Positions 8,151-15,531 of a stretch of 48,374 nt of DNA are shown one piece after another. Within the stretch, counting starts at the first letter, position 1. Each line of letters opens with the position of its first letter. The DNA is taken from positions 1-48,374 of the forward strand of contig CAZLTC010000012.1 in assembly GCA_964562405.1 (NCBI GenBank). Direction: 5' to 3'. Source of the DNA: WJLY01 sp964562405. Lineage in GTDB: Bacteria; Joyebacterota; Joyebacteria; Joyebacterales; Joyebacteraceae. The notes beneath the pieces were generated by a model. The model saw only the letters and a program-made list of their open reading frames with translations. It was not told the origin of the DNA and made no database searches. The translations under genes were made by a program, and so were the position numbers.

Positions 8151-9560
8151 ATGTTCCAACAGACATCGTTCCGTACACGAGTCGCCGGTGGCCGGTTCGC
8201 CATTGTGGTGGCGACGGCGGTCGCTCTGGCCGCTCCCCTCTGTCTCGTGTCGGCGGCGCAGGATGACGGTTCCTCTGCGGCCGCCCAAGAGGCGTACGAC
8301 GTTCCGGTCCCGGCGTGGGTGGCCGGCGCCGCCATGGACCTCAAGCAGGAGTTCGTAATGGGCGTGGCCCGCCAGGCCGTGAGCATGGCGGAATCCAGGG
8401 CGACCGAAGAGGTCAAGCTCCTGGTCGACTCGGCGGACGGCATGGTCGCCGACGCTAAGCGCGTCGAGGACACGATGAGCACGATCGGGTCGATCGACTC
8501 CTCGTTCGGCGTCCCCGGCATCTCGAGACTCGTGATGGCGGAGGGGGCCGTTCGCGACACGCTGTTCGGGTTCGTCGTGTGGCACGAGTCGGCGACGGGT
8601 GGGAGCCGCGAGGTAGCGACGAATTTCGAGGCAGCCGTGAAACGCATGGCGAGCCTGAGCGCGGCGGCCAGGTCGAACGCGAGGAAGCTCGCCGACAATG
8701 CCGACGACGTGCGGGCTGCGCTTGCGTCAGAGGACTATGCGAGCATCGCCTCGGCCTCTGGGGTCATTACCGAGGCCACGAGCCAGCTGGAGGCCATAGC
8801 CGACGAGGCCGAGCAGGTCTCAGGGACGATCGAGGAGATCGTCTGGATGATCCAGGACGGGGGCGGGTCTCTCCTGGAGACCGAGTGGCAGCAGGTGCTG
8901 CTCGCCGTCAGCGACACCCGCAGGCTTGCCTCCAAGATCAGGCCTGCCCTGACCTCCCTCAGGGAGGGGAGCGGTGCCTCCGAGGCGCTGTCGGTGGCCC
9001 TGCAGGGCATGGTCGAGTCGATCGCCATAATGGAATCGGCGACACCCGACGACAGAGGTTCGTACCGTTACCCGTCCTCGCTCTTCGAGCTGGACGTAGA
9101 TGTCGTGACGGCTCTCGAGAACAGCGTGACGGGGAGCAACGGGGTCGCGTTCCCCGGAGAGAGCGCCTCGTCGGTCGAGTGGCTGCTGTCCAAGATCGTA
9201 GCCGCGGACAGGGCTCTGGCAGAGCGGGCCGTCGAGTACACGTCGACTGAGGTCGGCCGGGCGATGGACCAGCTGGAGGACCACTACAAGAAGGCCGATG
9301 GTTTTGACGACTCGGTCAGTGGACGCCAGATGGTAGAGGCATACGAGTCGGTCGACAGCGCGATGAGAAACAACGCCAATCTTCAGGCGGCGCGGTCTGC
9401 GGCGCGGCAGGCTCGGGCCGCTCTCGACAAGGGCATGGTCAGTGAAGCGAGAGGGGCAGGCTCCTGGGGCCCGGCCATTGGGGAGTACCGCGACGCATGG
9501 GTACGCTCGATAAGCGCCGGCGCTTCCGCAACGAAGTCTCTCAAAGCGCTCGGCCACTGA
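8151..9560 (+). CDS. Secreted alpha-helical protein of unknown function
   Basis: I do not recognise a family. The ATG at 8151 has AGGAGG five bases upstream and begins a signal peptide (M-F-Q-Q-T-S-F-R-T-R, hydrophobic stretch to about residue 33, V-S-A-A-Q). The mature part, about 435 residues, is rich in Ala, Ser, Glu and Asp, poor in Pro and Cys, and predicted mostly helical, with heptad-like stretches recalling periplasmic coiled-coil or methyl-accepting-type helices. No second membrane segment or catalytic motif is visible. It is transcribed divergently from the DUF3857 operon and is followed by a strong hairpin. Confidence 0.7.
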   Translation: MFQQTSFRTRVAGGRFAIVVATAVALAAPLCLVSAAQDDGSSAAAQEAYDVPVPAWVAGAAMDLKQEFVMGVARQAVSMAESRATEEVKLLVDSADGMVADAKRVEDTMSTIGSIDSSFGVPGISRLVMAEGAVRDTLFGFVVWHESATGGSREVATNFEAAVKRMASLSAAARSNARKLADNADDVRAALASEDYASIASASGVITEATSQLEAIADEAEQVSGTIEEIVWMIQDGGGSLLETEWQQVLLAVSDTRRLASKIRPALTSLREGSGASEALSVALQGMVESIAIMESATPDDRGSYRYPSSLFELDVDVVTALENSVTGSNGVAFPGESASSVEWLLSKIVAADRALAERAVEYTSTEVGRAMDQLEDHYKKADGFDDSVSGRQMVEAYESVDSAMRNNANLQAARSAARQARAALDKGMVSEARGAGSWGPAIGEYRDAWVRSISAGASATKSLKALGH

Positions 9561-9584
9561 CGGGCCGCCAGGCCTGCGTCAGTG
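9555..9584 (+). terminator. Hairpin overlapping the stop codon (terminator candidate)
   Basis: CACTGACG (9555-9562) pairs with CGTCAGTG (9577-9584), with an inner GGCC/GGCC pair (9563-9566 / 9571-9574). The stem includes the TGA of the secreted helical protein. There is no T-tract. Confidence 0.45.
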
Positions 9585-9682
9585 CATGAGCGGGCGCGCA
9601 CCGTCGCGCCGCACCCGACCGGGTGGTTCTCTGGCCCCCGGGCGGGTATCGCATATCCTTCCAGGACGTGGGGGCTCACATC

Positions 9683-10381
9683 GTGCGTGGGGTCTTCTTC
9701 GACGCCGGCAACACCGTCGTCTTTCCGGACTATGAGATCTACAGAGACATCGCGCGCTCGTTGGGGCGCGCCGTGAGTCGTGATGAGGTAGTCGAGGCGG
9801 AGGCGCGTGCACGCGGCGCCTTCGACAGAGCCGTAGCGGGCTCGCGCGGCGACGGCGTGTACGGATTCTGGCCTGTCTACTACGCGCCGTTCTACGAGAA
9901 GCTCGGGCTTACCGGGGATGAGGTCGCGCGGGCCATAGAGATGACGCGGGCGGCCAACGATGAGGGGTTCGGCATCTGGAGGGTTCCTGTGGACGGGCTC
10001 GAGGACACGGTGAGTGCCCTCGAGCAACGCGGGTTCTGCGTCGGCATCATATCCAACTCCGACGGAAGGCTCGAAGGACGTCTGGAGGGCATCGGCATAC
10101 GCGACCTGTTCAGTTTTGTGATAGACTCGGCTGTCGTTGGAGTCAGCAAGCCGGCGTCCGGGATCTTCGATCTCGCCGTTGAGGCGAGCGGTGTTCCCGC
10201 CGATCAGGCCGTCTACGTCGGCGACTACTATGCGGTTGACGTGGTTGGAGCGCGCGGCGTAGGAATGAGACCCGTGCTGTTCGACCCGGTCGGAGCCTAC
10301 GGCGAAGTCGATTGCGATGTTATCACGAGGTTCGGCGACATAGTGGGATTGGTGGACGGATGGAGCGAGGGGGAGAAGTGA
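9683..10381 (+). CDS. HAD-superfamily hydrolase
   Basis: A cytoplasmic haloacid-dehalogenase-type phosphatase of about 232 residues; substrate unknown. Motif I is V-F-F-D-A-G-N-T (nucleophile Asp), motif II I-S-N-S-D, motif III the Lys in V-S-K-P, and motif IV Y-V-G-D-Y-Y-A-V-D. A helical cap lies between motifs I and II. The start is uncertain: GTG at 9683 gives the usual short lead into motif I with a G-rich SD, while in-frame GTGs at 9668 and 9623 are possible. The stop overlaps the GTG of the site-2 protease gene (GTGA), indicating translational coupling. Confidence 0.85.
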   Translation: MRGVFFDAGNTVVFPDYEIYRDIARSLGRAVSRDEVVEAEARARGAFDRAVAGSRGDGVYGFWPVYYAPFYEKLGLTGDEVARAIEMTRAANDEGFGIWRVPVDGLEDTVSALEQRGFCVGIISNSDGRLEGRLEGIGIRDLFSFVIDSAVVGVSKPASGIFDLAVEASGVPADQAVYVGDYYAVDVVGARGVGMRPVLFDPVGAYGEVDCDVITRFGDIVGLVDGWSEGEK

Positions 10382-11091
10382 AGGAGCGGCAGTCGACTCA
10401 CACGGCGGCTCTGTGGCTCGTTGGTATCGGTGGCACCGCGCTGGCGTCGCTGTTGGTCGGGCAGGTGATACCAGGCGTGCCCAAGCCGGTGCAGGTAGTC
10501 ATCCGGATCCTGGTTCTCTATCTCGCCATCGTGGTGCACGAAGTCTCCCACGGGTTCGTGGCTAACCTCCGTGGAGACCCGACGGCTAAGATGCAGGGGC
10601 GCCTGACGCTGAATCCGATCCCACACATCGACCTCTTCGGCAGCATAATCATTCCGGGCTTCCTCATCCTCACCAACTCGTCCTTCGTCATCGGCTGGGC
10701 GAAGCCGGTGCCGGTCGACATCAGAAGGTTCCGGGAGCCCCTGAAGGATTTCGCAATCACCTCGCTCGCGGGCCCGGCCTCGAACTTCCTGCAGGTCATC
10801 GTGTACGCGCTGCTGTTCAGATTCGGGGCCCAGAGCCTCCCCAGTTGGGTGGCGTTTCTGGCGTTCTCCGGCGCCGCCATCAACCTGTTCCTGGGCTTCT
10901 TCAACCTGATCCCCATTCCACCGCTCGACGGCTCCAGACTGGTCGCGGCCGCCCTTCCCACTCGCCTCGCCGTTCAGTTCCTCTCCATTGAGAGGTTCGG
11001 CTTCATCATCGTCTTCGGTCTGCTCTGGCTTGGCGCGTTCAACCCCATCTTCTCTGCCATCTGGAGCCTGCTGATGAGGATTCTCGGCTAG
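10378..11091 (+). CDS. Site-2 protease family (M50) membrane metalloprotease
   Basis: A polytopic membrane zinc protease of about 237 residues. The zinc motif is H-E-V-S-H, followed by G-R-L-T-L-N-P-I-P-H-I-D. The second conserved element P-I-P-P-L-D-G-S-R supplies the metal-binding Asp. Four to six hydrophobic segments are visible and there is no PDZ domain, as in the short SpoIVFB/YwhC-like subgroup. The GTG at 10378 overlaps the HAD stop and has a GAGGGGGAG SD; an ATG at 10360 is the alternative. Substrate unknown. Confidence 0.88.
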   Translation: MKERQSTHTAALWLVGIGGTALASLLVGQVIPGVPKPVQVVIRILVLYLAIVVHEVSHGFVANLRGDPTAKMQGRLTLNPIPHIDLFGSIIIPGFLILTNSSFVIGWAKPVPVDIRRFREPLKDFAITSLAGPASNFLQVIVYALLFRFGAQSLPSWVAFLAFSGAAINLFLGFFNLIPIPPLDGSRLVAAALPTRLAVQFLSIERFGFIIVFGLLWLGAFNPIFSAIWSLLMRILG

Positions 11092-11103
11092 GCCTCACCC
11101 AAA

Positions 11104-11140
11104 ACGCCACATCCCCAGACGCCACGCTCTCAGACGCCAC
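11104..11140. repeat. Three ACGCCAC direct repeats at 15-bp spacing
   Basis: ACGCCAC occurs at 11104, 11119 and 11134, an exact 15-bp period, with C-A-G before the second and third copies. The array is intergenic, 12 bp after the site-2 protease stop. It may be a small iteron-like protein site or a decayed tandem duplication. Confidence 0.5.
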
Positions 11141-11196
11141 AGGAACCTCGCCCCGTATCCCGCATCTCAATAGACGGAACAAGAAGAAGGCGCGAG

Positions 11197-11252
11197 GGGC
11201 TCGCGAGCCCATTTGACATCCTGGTGTGCGCGCATCATGCCTCGGGCTCGCG
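11197..11252 (+). promoter_or_regulatory. Palindrome plus TTGACA upstream of tusA
   Basis: GGGCTCGCGAGCCC (11197-11210) is a perfect 14-bp palindrome followed by a consensus -35, TTGACA (11213-11218). The -10 expected 17 bp on, CATGCC, is poor. A second half, GGGCTCGCG, lies at 11244-11252, so the possible promoter is flanked by related sites. The palindrome plus ATTT could instead end the site-2 protease transcript. Confidence 0.4.
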
Positions 11253-11297
11253 GGTACCCTTGGCAGAACGAGAACACGGAACGAGGTGACGGGAGAC

Positions 11298-11537
11298 ATG
11301 GACGACAGCAGACCGGCGGCCAGTCTTGACATGACGGGCTTCTTCTGTCCGGAACCTGTCGTCCGAACAAGCGAGGAGATCTCAAAGGTGGGAGTGGGCG
11401 AGATCCTCGAGGTGACGGCGGACGACCCCTCCTCCAAGCCCGACATAGAGAGCTGGGCGAAGCGAACGGGCCACGAGCTGGTGTCAGTGGAGAACGATGA
11501 CGGCGTTTTCAGATTTCTCATTCGCCGTACGAAGTAG
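11298..11537 (+). CDS. TusA-like sulfur carrier protein
   Basis: A 79-residue cytoplasmic protein of the TusA (SirA/YedF) family, which carries persulfide sulfur between desulfurases and acceptors. The active motif is F-F-C-P-E-P-V-V (Cys17, C-P-x-P). The ATG at 11298 follows a GGGAG SD; the frame runs upstream to 11226 but that part does not resemble the family. With a DsrE-like protein and a cysteine-desulfurase homologue downstream it suggests a sulfur-relay group, though the 160-bp gap to the next gene leaves co-transcription open. Confidence 0.85.
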   Translation: MDDSRPAASLDMTGFFCPEPVVRTSEEISKVGVGEILEVTADDPSSKPDIESWAKRTGHELVSVENDDGVFRFLIRRTK

Positions 11538-11558
11538 CGACAGCGAGATTCGGGTCTG

Positions 11559-11679
11559 CTATGGTGGGGGCGCGCAAGACGAGATCGACCTGCGGCAGTT
11601 CGGGGGACACCGCTAAGTCGTGATCGGCGCGCCCCACTATAGTGTCCGGGGGCGGCAACGCGCCGCCGGGCCGGACACT
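11559..11679 (+). promoter_or_regulatory. Structured leader upstream of the dsrE-like gene
   Basis: AGTGTCCGG (11641-11649) pairs with CCGGACACT (11671-11679), with an inner GGCGGC/GCCGCC stem (11651-11656 / 11662-11667), directly before the SD. A longer-range pairing links 11559-11575 to 11627-11642 (C-T-A-T-n-G-T-G-G-G-G with its complement, one bulge). The two share the CACTATAGTG junction, so they could compete. No T-tract follows. Confidence 0.4.
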
Positions 11680-11699
11680 TCAGGACTGGAGGAAGGACA

Positions 11700-12068
11700 A
11701 TGGCCGAGCGCAAGCGTATGCTCTACGTGCAGACGTCCGGCATCGACTCGCCCATGCGGCTCTATTCCCCCGTTGTGCTGGCCACCGTGGCGCGGTCGAT
11801 GGACATCGATGCGACGGTGTACTTCATGGGCAGGGGCATCACGGTCGTGAAGGCGGGAGAGGCCGACAAGATCAAGGTGGGCGACTTCCCGCCGCTCTCC
11901 GAGATGATCGCGAGGGCGTTGGCGGCGGGCGTCGAGTTCAAGGTCTGCGACCAGAGTTCCAGATTGATGGGCCTGTCCAGAGGAGACTACATCGATGGTG
12001 TAGAGGTCGTTGGCGCCGCGACGCTCAACGACCTGACGCTCGACGCTGACGGAGTGCTCTGCTTCTAG
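11700..12068 (+). CDS. DsrE/DsrF-like family protein
   Basis: A 122-residue cytoplasmic protein with a DsrE-like fold. It begins M-L-Y-V-Q-T-S-G, has the V-Y-F-M-G-R-G-I loop and the family cysteine in F-K-V-C-D-Q-S (Cys83), the residue that carries sulfur in DsrE/TusD proteins. A second Cys lies at the C-terminus (L-C-F). GGAGGAAGG precedes the ATG. It lies between tusA and the desulfurase homologue, which fits a sulfur-transfer role. Confidence 0.8.
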   Translation: MAERKRMLYVQTSGIDSPMRLYSPVVLATVARSMDIDATVYFMGRGITVVKAGEADKIKVGDFPPLSEMIARALAAGVEFKVCDQSSRLMGLSRGDYIDGVEVVGAATLNDLTLDADGVLCF

Positions 12069-12104
12069 ACGGAGGTCCGTGGTTCACAACGGAGGTCATC
12101 CCCC

Positions 12105-13301
12105 GTGTTCAAAGGATTCCTCGACTATCAGTCGGGAGCGCCCGTGGACCCTCGTGTCTTCGAGGCGATGCTCCCGTACCTGACCGAGCGCCACGGCAAC
12201 CCGGCCATGCTCCACTCCGTGGGCGACATGAGTCGCCAGGCAGTGGACGCCGCGCGCGCTCAGGTCGCCGCCTTCATATCTGCCGACCCCTCCGAGATCT
12301 GCTTCACGTCCGGCGCCACGGAGGCCAACAACATGGCCCTGAAGGGCGCCGCGCTCAGGCTCCGCAAGAAGGGCAGCCACATCGTCTCGACCGTCGTCGA
12401 GCACCGTTCCGTCATCACGCCACTGAAGTATCTCCAGCGCGAGGGATTCGAGGTGACGTCGCTCCCGGTCGACCACGAGGCGTTCGTCGACCCGGCCGCG
12501 GTGCGGGAGGCAATACGCGACGATACGATACTGGTCTCGGTCGGCATGGCGAACAACGAGGTCGGGACGATCCAGGCCGTCGGCGAGATAGCGTCGATCG
12601 CGCGCGAGAAGGGCGTGCTCTTCCACACCGACGCGGTCGCCGCGCAGGCCTGGATACCCATCGACGTCACGACGCTCCCGTTCGACCTTGTGACGCTCTC
12701 CTCCAACGACATCTACGGGCCGAAGGGCATGGGCGCCCTCTACATAAGGAAGGGGACGCGCGTCGAGGCCATCATCCACGGAGGCGGGCAGGAGAGCGGG
12801 CTGCGTTCCGGGAGCGAGAACGTGCCGGGCATCGTCGGATTCGCGAAGGCCGCGGAGCTTGCAGCGGCGGAGATGGAGGCCGACGTCGCCCGGATCAGGC
12901 CACTGCGCGATCGCCTCATCGACGAACTTCTCAAGATAGAGGACACCACGCTCAACGGGCCACGAGAGCGCAGGTTGCCCGGCAACGCCAACATCCGGTT
13001 CGCCTACATCGAGGGGGAGGGGCTCGTTCTCTCGCTCGACATGGAAGGCATCCAGGTGGCAAGCGGCTCTGCCTGCTCGACGAAGACGCTCGAGCCCTCC
13101 TATGTACAGATCGCGATGGGTATCAAGCACGAGCAGGCCCACGGCTCCCTCGAGTTCTCGCTGGGCCGCTGGACGACGGACGAGGACATCGATATGGTGC
13201 TCGTGGCGCTGCCGCCCATCGTTGAGCGGCTCAGAAAGATGTCCGCGTTCAAGCCGGGTATGGAGTACGATAAGGACGAGTTTCGGAAGCACGGGCATTG
13301 A
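12105..13301 (+). CDS. Cysteine desulfurase (IscS/NifS) family protein lacking the PLP lysine
   Basis: A 398-residue class V aminotransferase-fold protein. It retains F-T-S-G-A-T-E-A-N-N, the PLP-stacking His100 (V-E-H-R), N-N-E-V-G, H-T-D-A (D176), H-G-G-G-Q-E-S-G-L-R-S-G and the catalytic cysteine loop S-G-S-A-C-S-T (Cys324). At the cofactor site, where relatives read S-x-H-K-I-Y-G-P-K-G, it reads S-S-N-D-I-Y-G-P-K-G: His is Asn201 and the Schiff-base Lys is Asp202 (GAC, 12708-12710). The N-terminal D-Y-S-A-T-T element is also altered (D-Y-Q-S-G-A). From memory, Archaeoglobus fulgidus IscS has the same Lys-to-Asp change. It probably does not act as an ordinary PLP desulfurase; it may bind sulfur or scaffold with TusA and DsrE. 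Confidence 0.88.
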   Translation: MFKGFLDYQSGAPVDPRVFEAMLPYLTERHGNPAMLHSVGDMSRQAVDAARAQVAAFISADPSEICFTSGATEANNMALKGAALRLRKKGSHIVSTVVEHRSVITPLKYLQREGFEVTSLPVDHEAFVDPAAVREAIRDDTILVSVGMANNEVGTIQAVGEIASIAREKGVLFHTDAVAAQAWIPIDVTTLPFDLVTLSSNDIYGPKGMGALYIRKGTRVEAIIHGGGQESGLRSGSENVPGIVGFAKAAELAAAEMEADVARIRPLRDRLIDELLKIEDTTLNGPRERRLPGNANIRFAYIEGEGLVLSLDMEGIQVASGSACSTKTLEPSYVQIAMGIKHEQAHGSLEFSLGRWTTDEDIDMVLVALPPIVERLRKMSAFKPGMEYDKDEFRKHGH

Positions 13302-13331
13302 GAAGAGGCCCAACGTGACAGGAGGTCGGAC

Positions 13332-13724
13332 ATGAACGAAGTGACTCCGACGGGGGTCCCCCCGACCGGCGGGGACGTTCAGTTCGTGCGCGAGGTGAGC
13401 GCGCCGCTCTATGCGGCCAGGGGCTGGATGAAGCTCATCGGCGTGCTGATGATCATCTACGGCGCGATCATGGTGCTCACGATCGTCGGGATCCTCTTCT
13501 GCTGGCTCCCGATCTGGATCGGCATACTTCTGCTTCGCGCCGCGAGTTCCGCCGAGATGGCGCAGCTCTCGGGTGACAAGTTCCAGCTCGTCGAAGCGCT
13601 CTCCAAACTCAAGACCTACTTCACCATATACGGTATTCTCGCTCTGATCGGCCTCGTCGCGGCGACCCTCGCGCTGATGCTCGGCGGGATGGGGGCGATC
13701 ACCTCCGCGATCATGAACCACTGA
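13332..13724 (+). CDS. Small membrane protein, DUF5362-like
   Basis: A 130-residue protein with an N-terminal cytoplasmic stretch and hydrophobic segments at about residues 34-65 (possibly a hairpin of two helices) and about 95-122, separated by an amphipathic loop E-M-A-Q-L-S-G-D-K. It resembles DUF5362, for which I know no function. GGAGG lies upstream of the ATG, 30 bp after the desulfurase homologue, so it may be the last gene of that transcript. A T-rich hairpin follows. Confidence 0.6.
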   Translation: MNEVTPTGVPPTGGDVQFVREVSAPLYAARGWMKLIGVLMIIYGAIMVLTIVGILFCWLPIWIGILLLRAASSAEMAQLSGDKFQLVEALSKLKTYFTIYGILALIGLVAATLALMLGGMGAITSAIMNH

Positions 13725-13754
13725 CCGCTGATGTAAGGCGAGTTCGTCTTTGAG

Positions 13755-13785
13755 GCCGCCGGGGTCCGCCCGGCGGCTTCTTCTT
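13755..13785 (+). terminator. Rho-independent terminator
   Basis: GCCGCCGGG (13755-13763) pairs perfectly with CCCGGCGGC (13769-13777) around a 5-base loop, followed by TTCTTCTT. The 3' half and tail are repeated once, 31 bp downstream. Confidence 0.8.
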
Positions 13786-13814
13786 GCGTTCGGGTCCCGC
13801 CCGGCAGCTTCTTC

Positions 13815-13849
13815 TTGCATTGGGCTTGGTCATTTGGTAAATTGGCCAA
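13815..13849 (+). promoter_or_regulatory. ars operon promoter with overlapping ArsR operator
   Basis: TTGCAT (13815-13820), 17 bp, TAAATT (13838-13843). An imperfect inverted repeat, TTGGTCATTT...AAATTGGCCAA (13826-13849), covers the spacer end and the -10, as expected for an ArsR/SmtB repressor blocking its own promoter. The arsR ATG is at 13871. Confidence 0.65.
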
Positions 13850-13870
13850 GAGTGGGAAGGGAGGAGCCAC

Positions 13871-14215
13871 ATGAACAAGGTCATCAGAGAGAGGTACGAC
13901 GCACGGGCCGGCGTCATGAAGGCGCTCGCGCACCCGAGCCGCCTTTACATAGTCGATGAGCTTTCGAGGGGCGAGCGATGCGTGCACGAGCTGACCGACG
14001 CGATCGGCTCCGACATGTCGACGGTCTCGAAGCATCTGAGCGTTCTCAAGGCGTCGGGGATCGTGCGCGACGAGAAGCGGGGGTCCGAGGTCTACTACTC
14101 GCTCCGCATGGGATGTGTGGTCGACTTCTTCGGGTGCCTGGAGGCGGTTCTGAACGGAGACGATGTTGCCTCATGCGAGGCGGGGTCGATGAGACGCGAT
14201 GGGGGGAGGCGATGA
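13871..14215 (+). CDS. arsR: ArsR/SmtB-family metalloregulator
   Basis: A 114-residue winged-helix repressor. A-L-A-H-P-S-R-L-Y-I-V begins the fold, G-E-R-C-V-H-E-L stands where arsenic sensors have E-L-C-V-C-D-L, and the recognition helix is M-S-T-V-S-K-H-L-S-V-L-K. Only one Cys is present at the classical site, but further cysteines occur in M-G-C-V-V-D-F-F-G-C and A-S-C-E, so the As(III) site may be arranged differently. It probably represses the following operon until arsenite or a related thiophilic ligand binds. GGGAGGAG precedes the ATG; the stop overlaps the next ATG (ATGA). Confidence 0.9.
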   Translation: MNKVIRERYDARAGVMKALAHPSRLYIVDELSRGERCVHELTDAIGSDMSTVSKHLSVLKASGIVRDEKRGSEVYYSLRMGCVVDFFGCLEAVLNGDDVASCEAGSMRRDGGRR

Positions 14216-14745
14216 GCGCTATCGTGGCGGAACGGGAGTCGGAGTCCGCGGTGGAACCGAAGTCCCTGTGGGCGAAGTGGGTCGTGCTGGCCTTTCTTCT
14301 CGTCTCGGTCGCGGCGCTGGCCGTGGCCTGTGGTGGCTCGGGCGATGAGAGTGCCGGTAGCGGAGGCACCGCTGGAATACCCGGCGACGCCGCGGCGGGA
14401 GATGCCACGACGCCGCAGGGTGATGCCGCAGCGTCCCCCGGCTCCGATGCCGGTACGAAGGCGCTTCCCATGCTTCTGGACCTCGGCGCCGACAAGTGCG
14501 TGCCGTGCAAGGCGATGGCGCCGATCATCGAGGAGATGAGAGAGACGTTCGCCGGCCGGCTGAACGTCGAGTTCATCGACGTGTGGAAGAACAGGGACGC
14601 GGCTTCGCAGTACAGCATCCAGGTCATCCCCACGCAGATCTTCTTCGACGCCGACGGCGGCGAGCTCTTCCGGCACCAGGGGTTCTTCTCGAGAGAGGAC
14701 ATGCTTGCGAAGTGGCGCGAGCTGGGGTACGAGTTCGAGGGATAG
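14212..14745 (+). CDS. Thioredoxin-fold lipoprotein
   Basis: A 177-residue membrane-anchored thiol-disulfide protein. A hydrophobic segment (about residues 24-39) ends in a lipobox-like A-V-A-C (Cys40); the polar region before it (about 20 residues) is long for a lipoprotein signal. A Gly/Ala/Asp-rich linker leads to the thioredoxin domain with C-V-P-C (Cys96, Cys99) and the cis-Pro element I-P-T-Q. The ATG overlaps the arsR stop, so it is in the arsenic operon. Next to ccdA it is the likely periplasmic acceptor of electrons passed through CcdA. Confidence 0.85.
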   Translation: MSAIVAERESESAVEPKSLWAKWVVLAFLLVSVAALAVACGGSGDESAGSGGTAGIPGDAAAGDATTPQGDAAASPGSDAGTKALPMLLDLGADKCVPCKAMAPIIEEMRETFAGRLNVEFIDVWKNRDAASQYSIQVIPTQIFFDADGGELFRHQGFFSREDMLAKWRELGYEFEG

Positions 14746-14822
14746 TCCCACGAGCGCGATCATTCTGGCGGTGACGCGACATCGGTCGCAGCGCAGCGCA
14801 GCCGCAGTGGCGGAGGCAGAGA

Positions 14823-15521
14823 TTGGGTGAGCTGTTCGCGACACTCAGCAGGGCGGTCGAGGGCGCGCCGGCGATCGCGATCGCCGCGTCGCTCGCCTGG
14901 GGCGTGCTGAGCATCGTCCTCTCGCCGTGCCACCTGGCGAGCATTCCGCTCATCGTCGGGTTCGTCGACGGTCAGGGGCGCATCTCGACGCGGAGAGCGT
15001 TCGTCATCTCACTCCTCTTCTCGGTCGGCATCCTCGTGACCATCGCCGCGATAGGCGTGGCCACCGCCGCGGCCGGCCGGATGATGGGCGACCTCGGGCG
15101 CTGGGCGAACTACGGCGTCGCGGTCATCTTCTTCGCAGTCGGGCTGCACCTGCTGGGCGTGATCCCCATGCCGTGGTCGGGGCCCGCGCAGGTCGGCATG
15201 AAGCGCAGGGGAGGGCTCGCCGCGTTCGTGCTCGGCCTCGTGTTCGGGGTGGCGCTGGGCCCGTGCACGTTCGCGTACATGGCGCCGATGCTCGGCGTGA
15301 CCCTCCGTGTCGCGGCCACGAGCCTCGCCTACGGAGCGCTCCTGCTCCTGGCGTACGGCGTGGGGCACTGTTCGGTCATCGTGCTGGCGGGCACGTTCAC
15401 CGAGGTCGTGCAGCGGTATCTCAACTGGACCGAGCGGTCGCGCGGCGCGATTGTCCTGAGGAAGGTCTGCGGCGCTCTCGTGATACTGGGCGGCGTCTAC
15501 CTGTTCGTGACGGCGCGCTAG
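14823..15521 (+). CDS. ccdA: CcdA-type transmembrane thiol-electron carrier
   Basis: A 232-residue polytopic membrane protein of the CcdA/DsbD-beta family, which moves electrons from cytoplasmic thioredoxin to periplasmic acceptors. Paired cysteines lie in S-P-C-H (Cys36) and G-P-C-T (Cys148), each in a transmembrane helix as in the family; about six helices are visible. The start is TTG at 14823 with GGAGG six bases upstream. Between a thioredoxin lipoprotein and an arsenical permease it probably powers periplasmic thiol reduction for arsenic handling. Confidence 0.85.
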   Translation: MGELFATLSRAVEGAPAIAIAASLAWGVLSIVLSPCHLASIPLIVGFVDGQGRISTRRAFVISLLFSVGILVTIAAIGVATAAAGRMMGDLGRWANYGVAVIFFAVGLHLLGVIPMPWSGPAQVGMKRRGGLAAFVLGLVFGVALGPCTFAYMAPMLGVTLRVAATSLAYGALLLLAYGVGHCSVIVLAGTFTEVVQRYLNWTERSRGAIVLRKVCGALVILGGVYLFVTAR

Positions 15522-15531
15522 GGAGAGACTA

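Noticed and set aside
12096..13820. Long minus-strand open frame (574 codons) opposite the desulfurase homologue
   Set aside because: A shadow of the well-supported plus-strand gene; low-complexity Arg/His/Asp composition, and it runs through the terminator.
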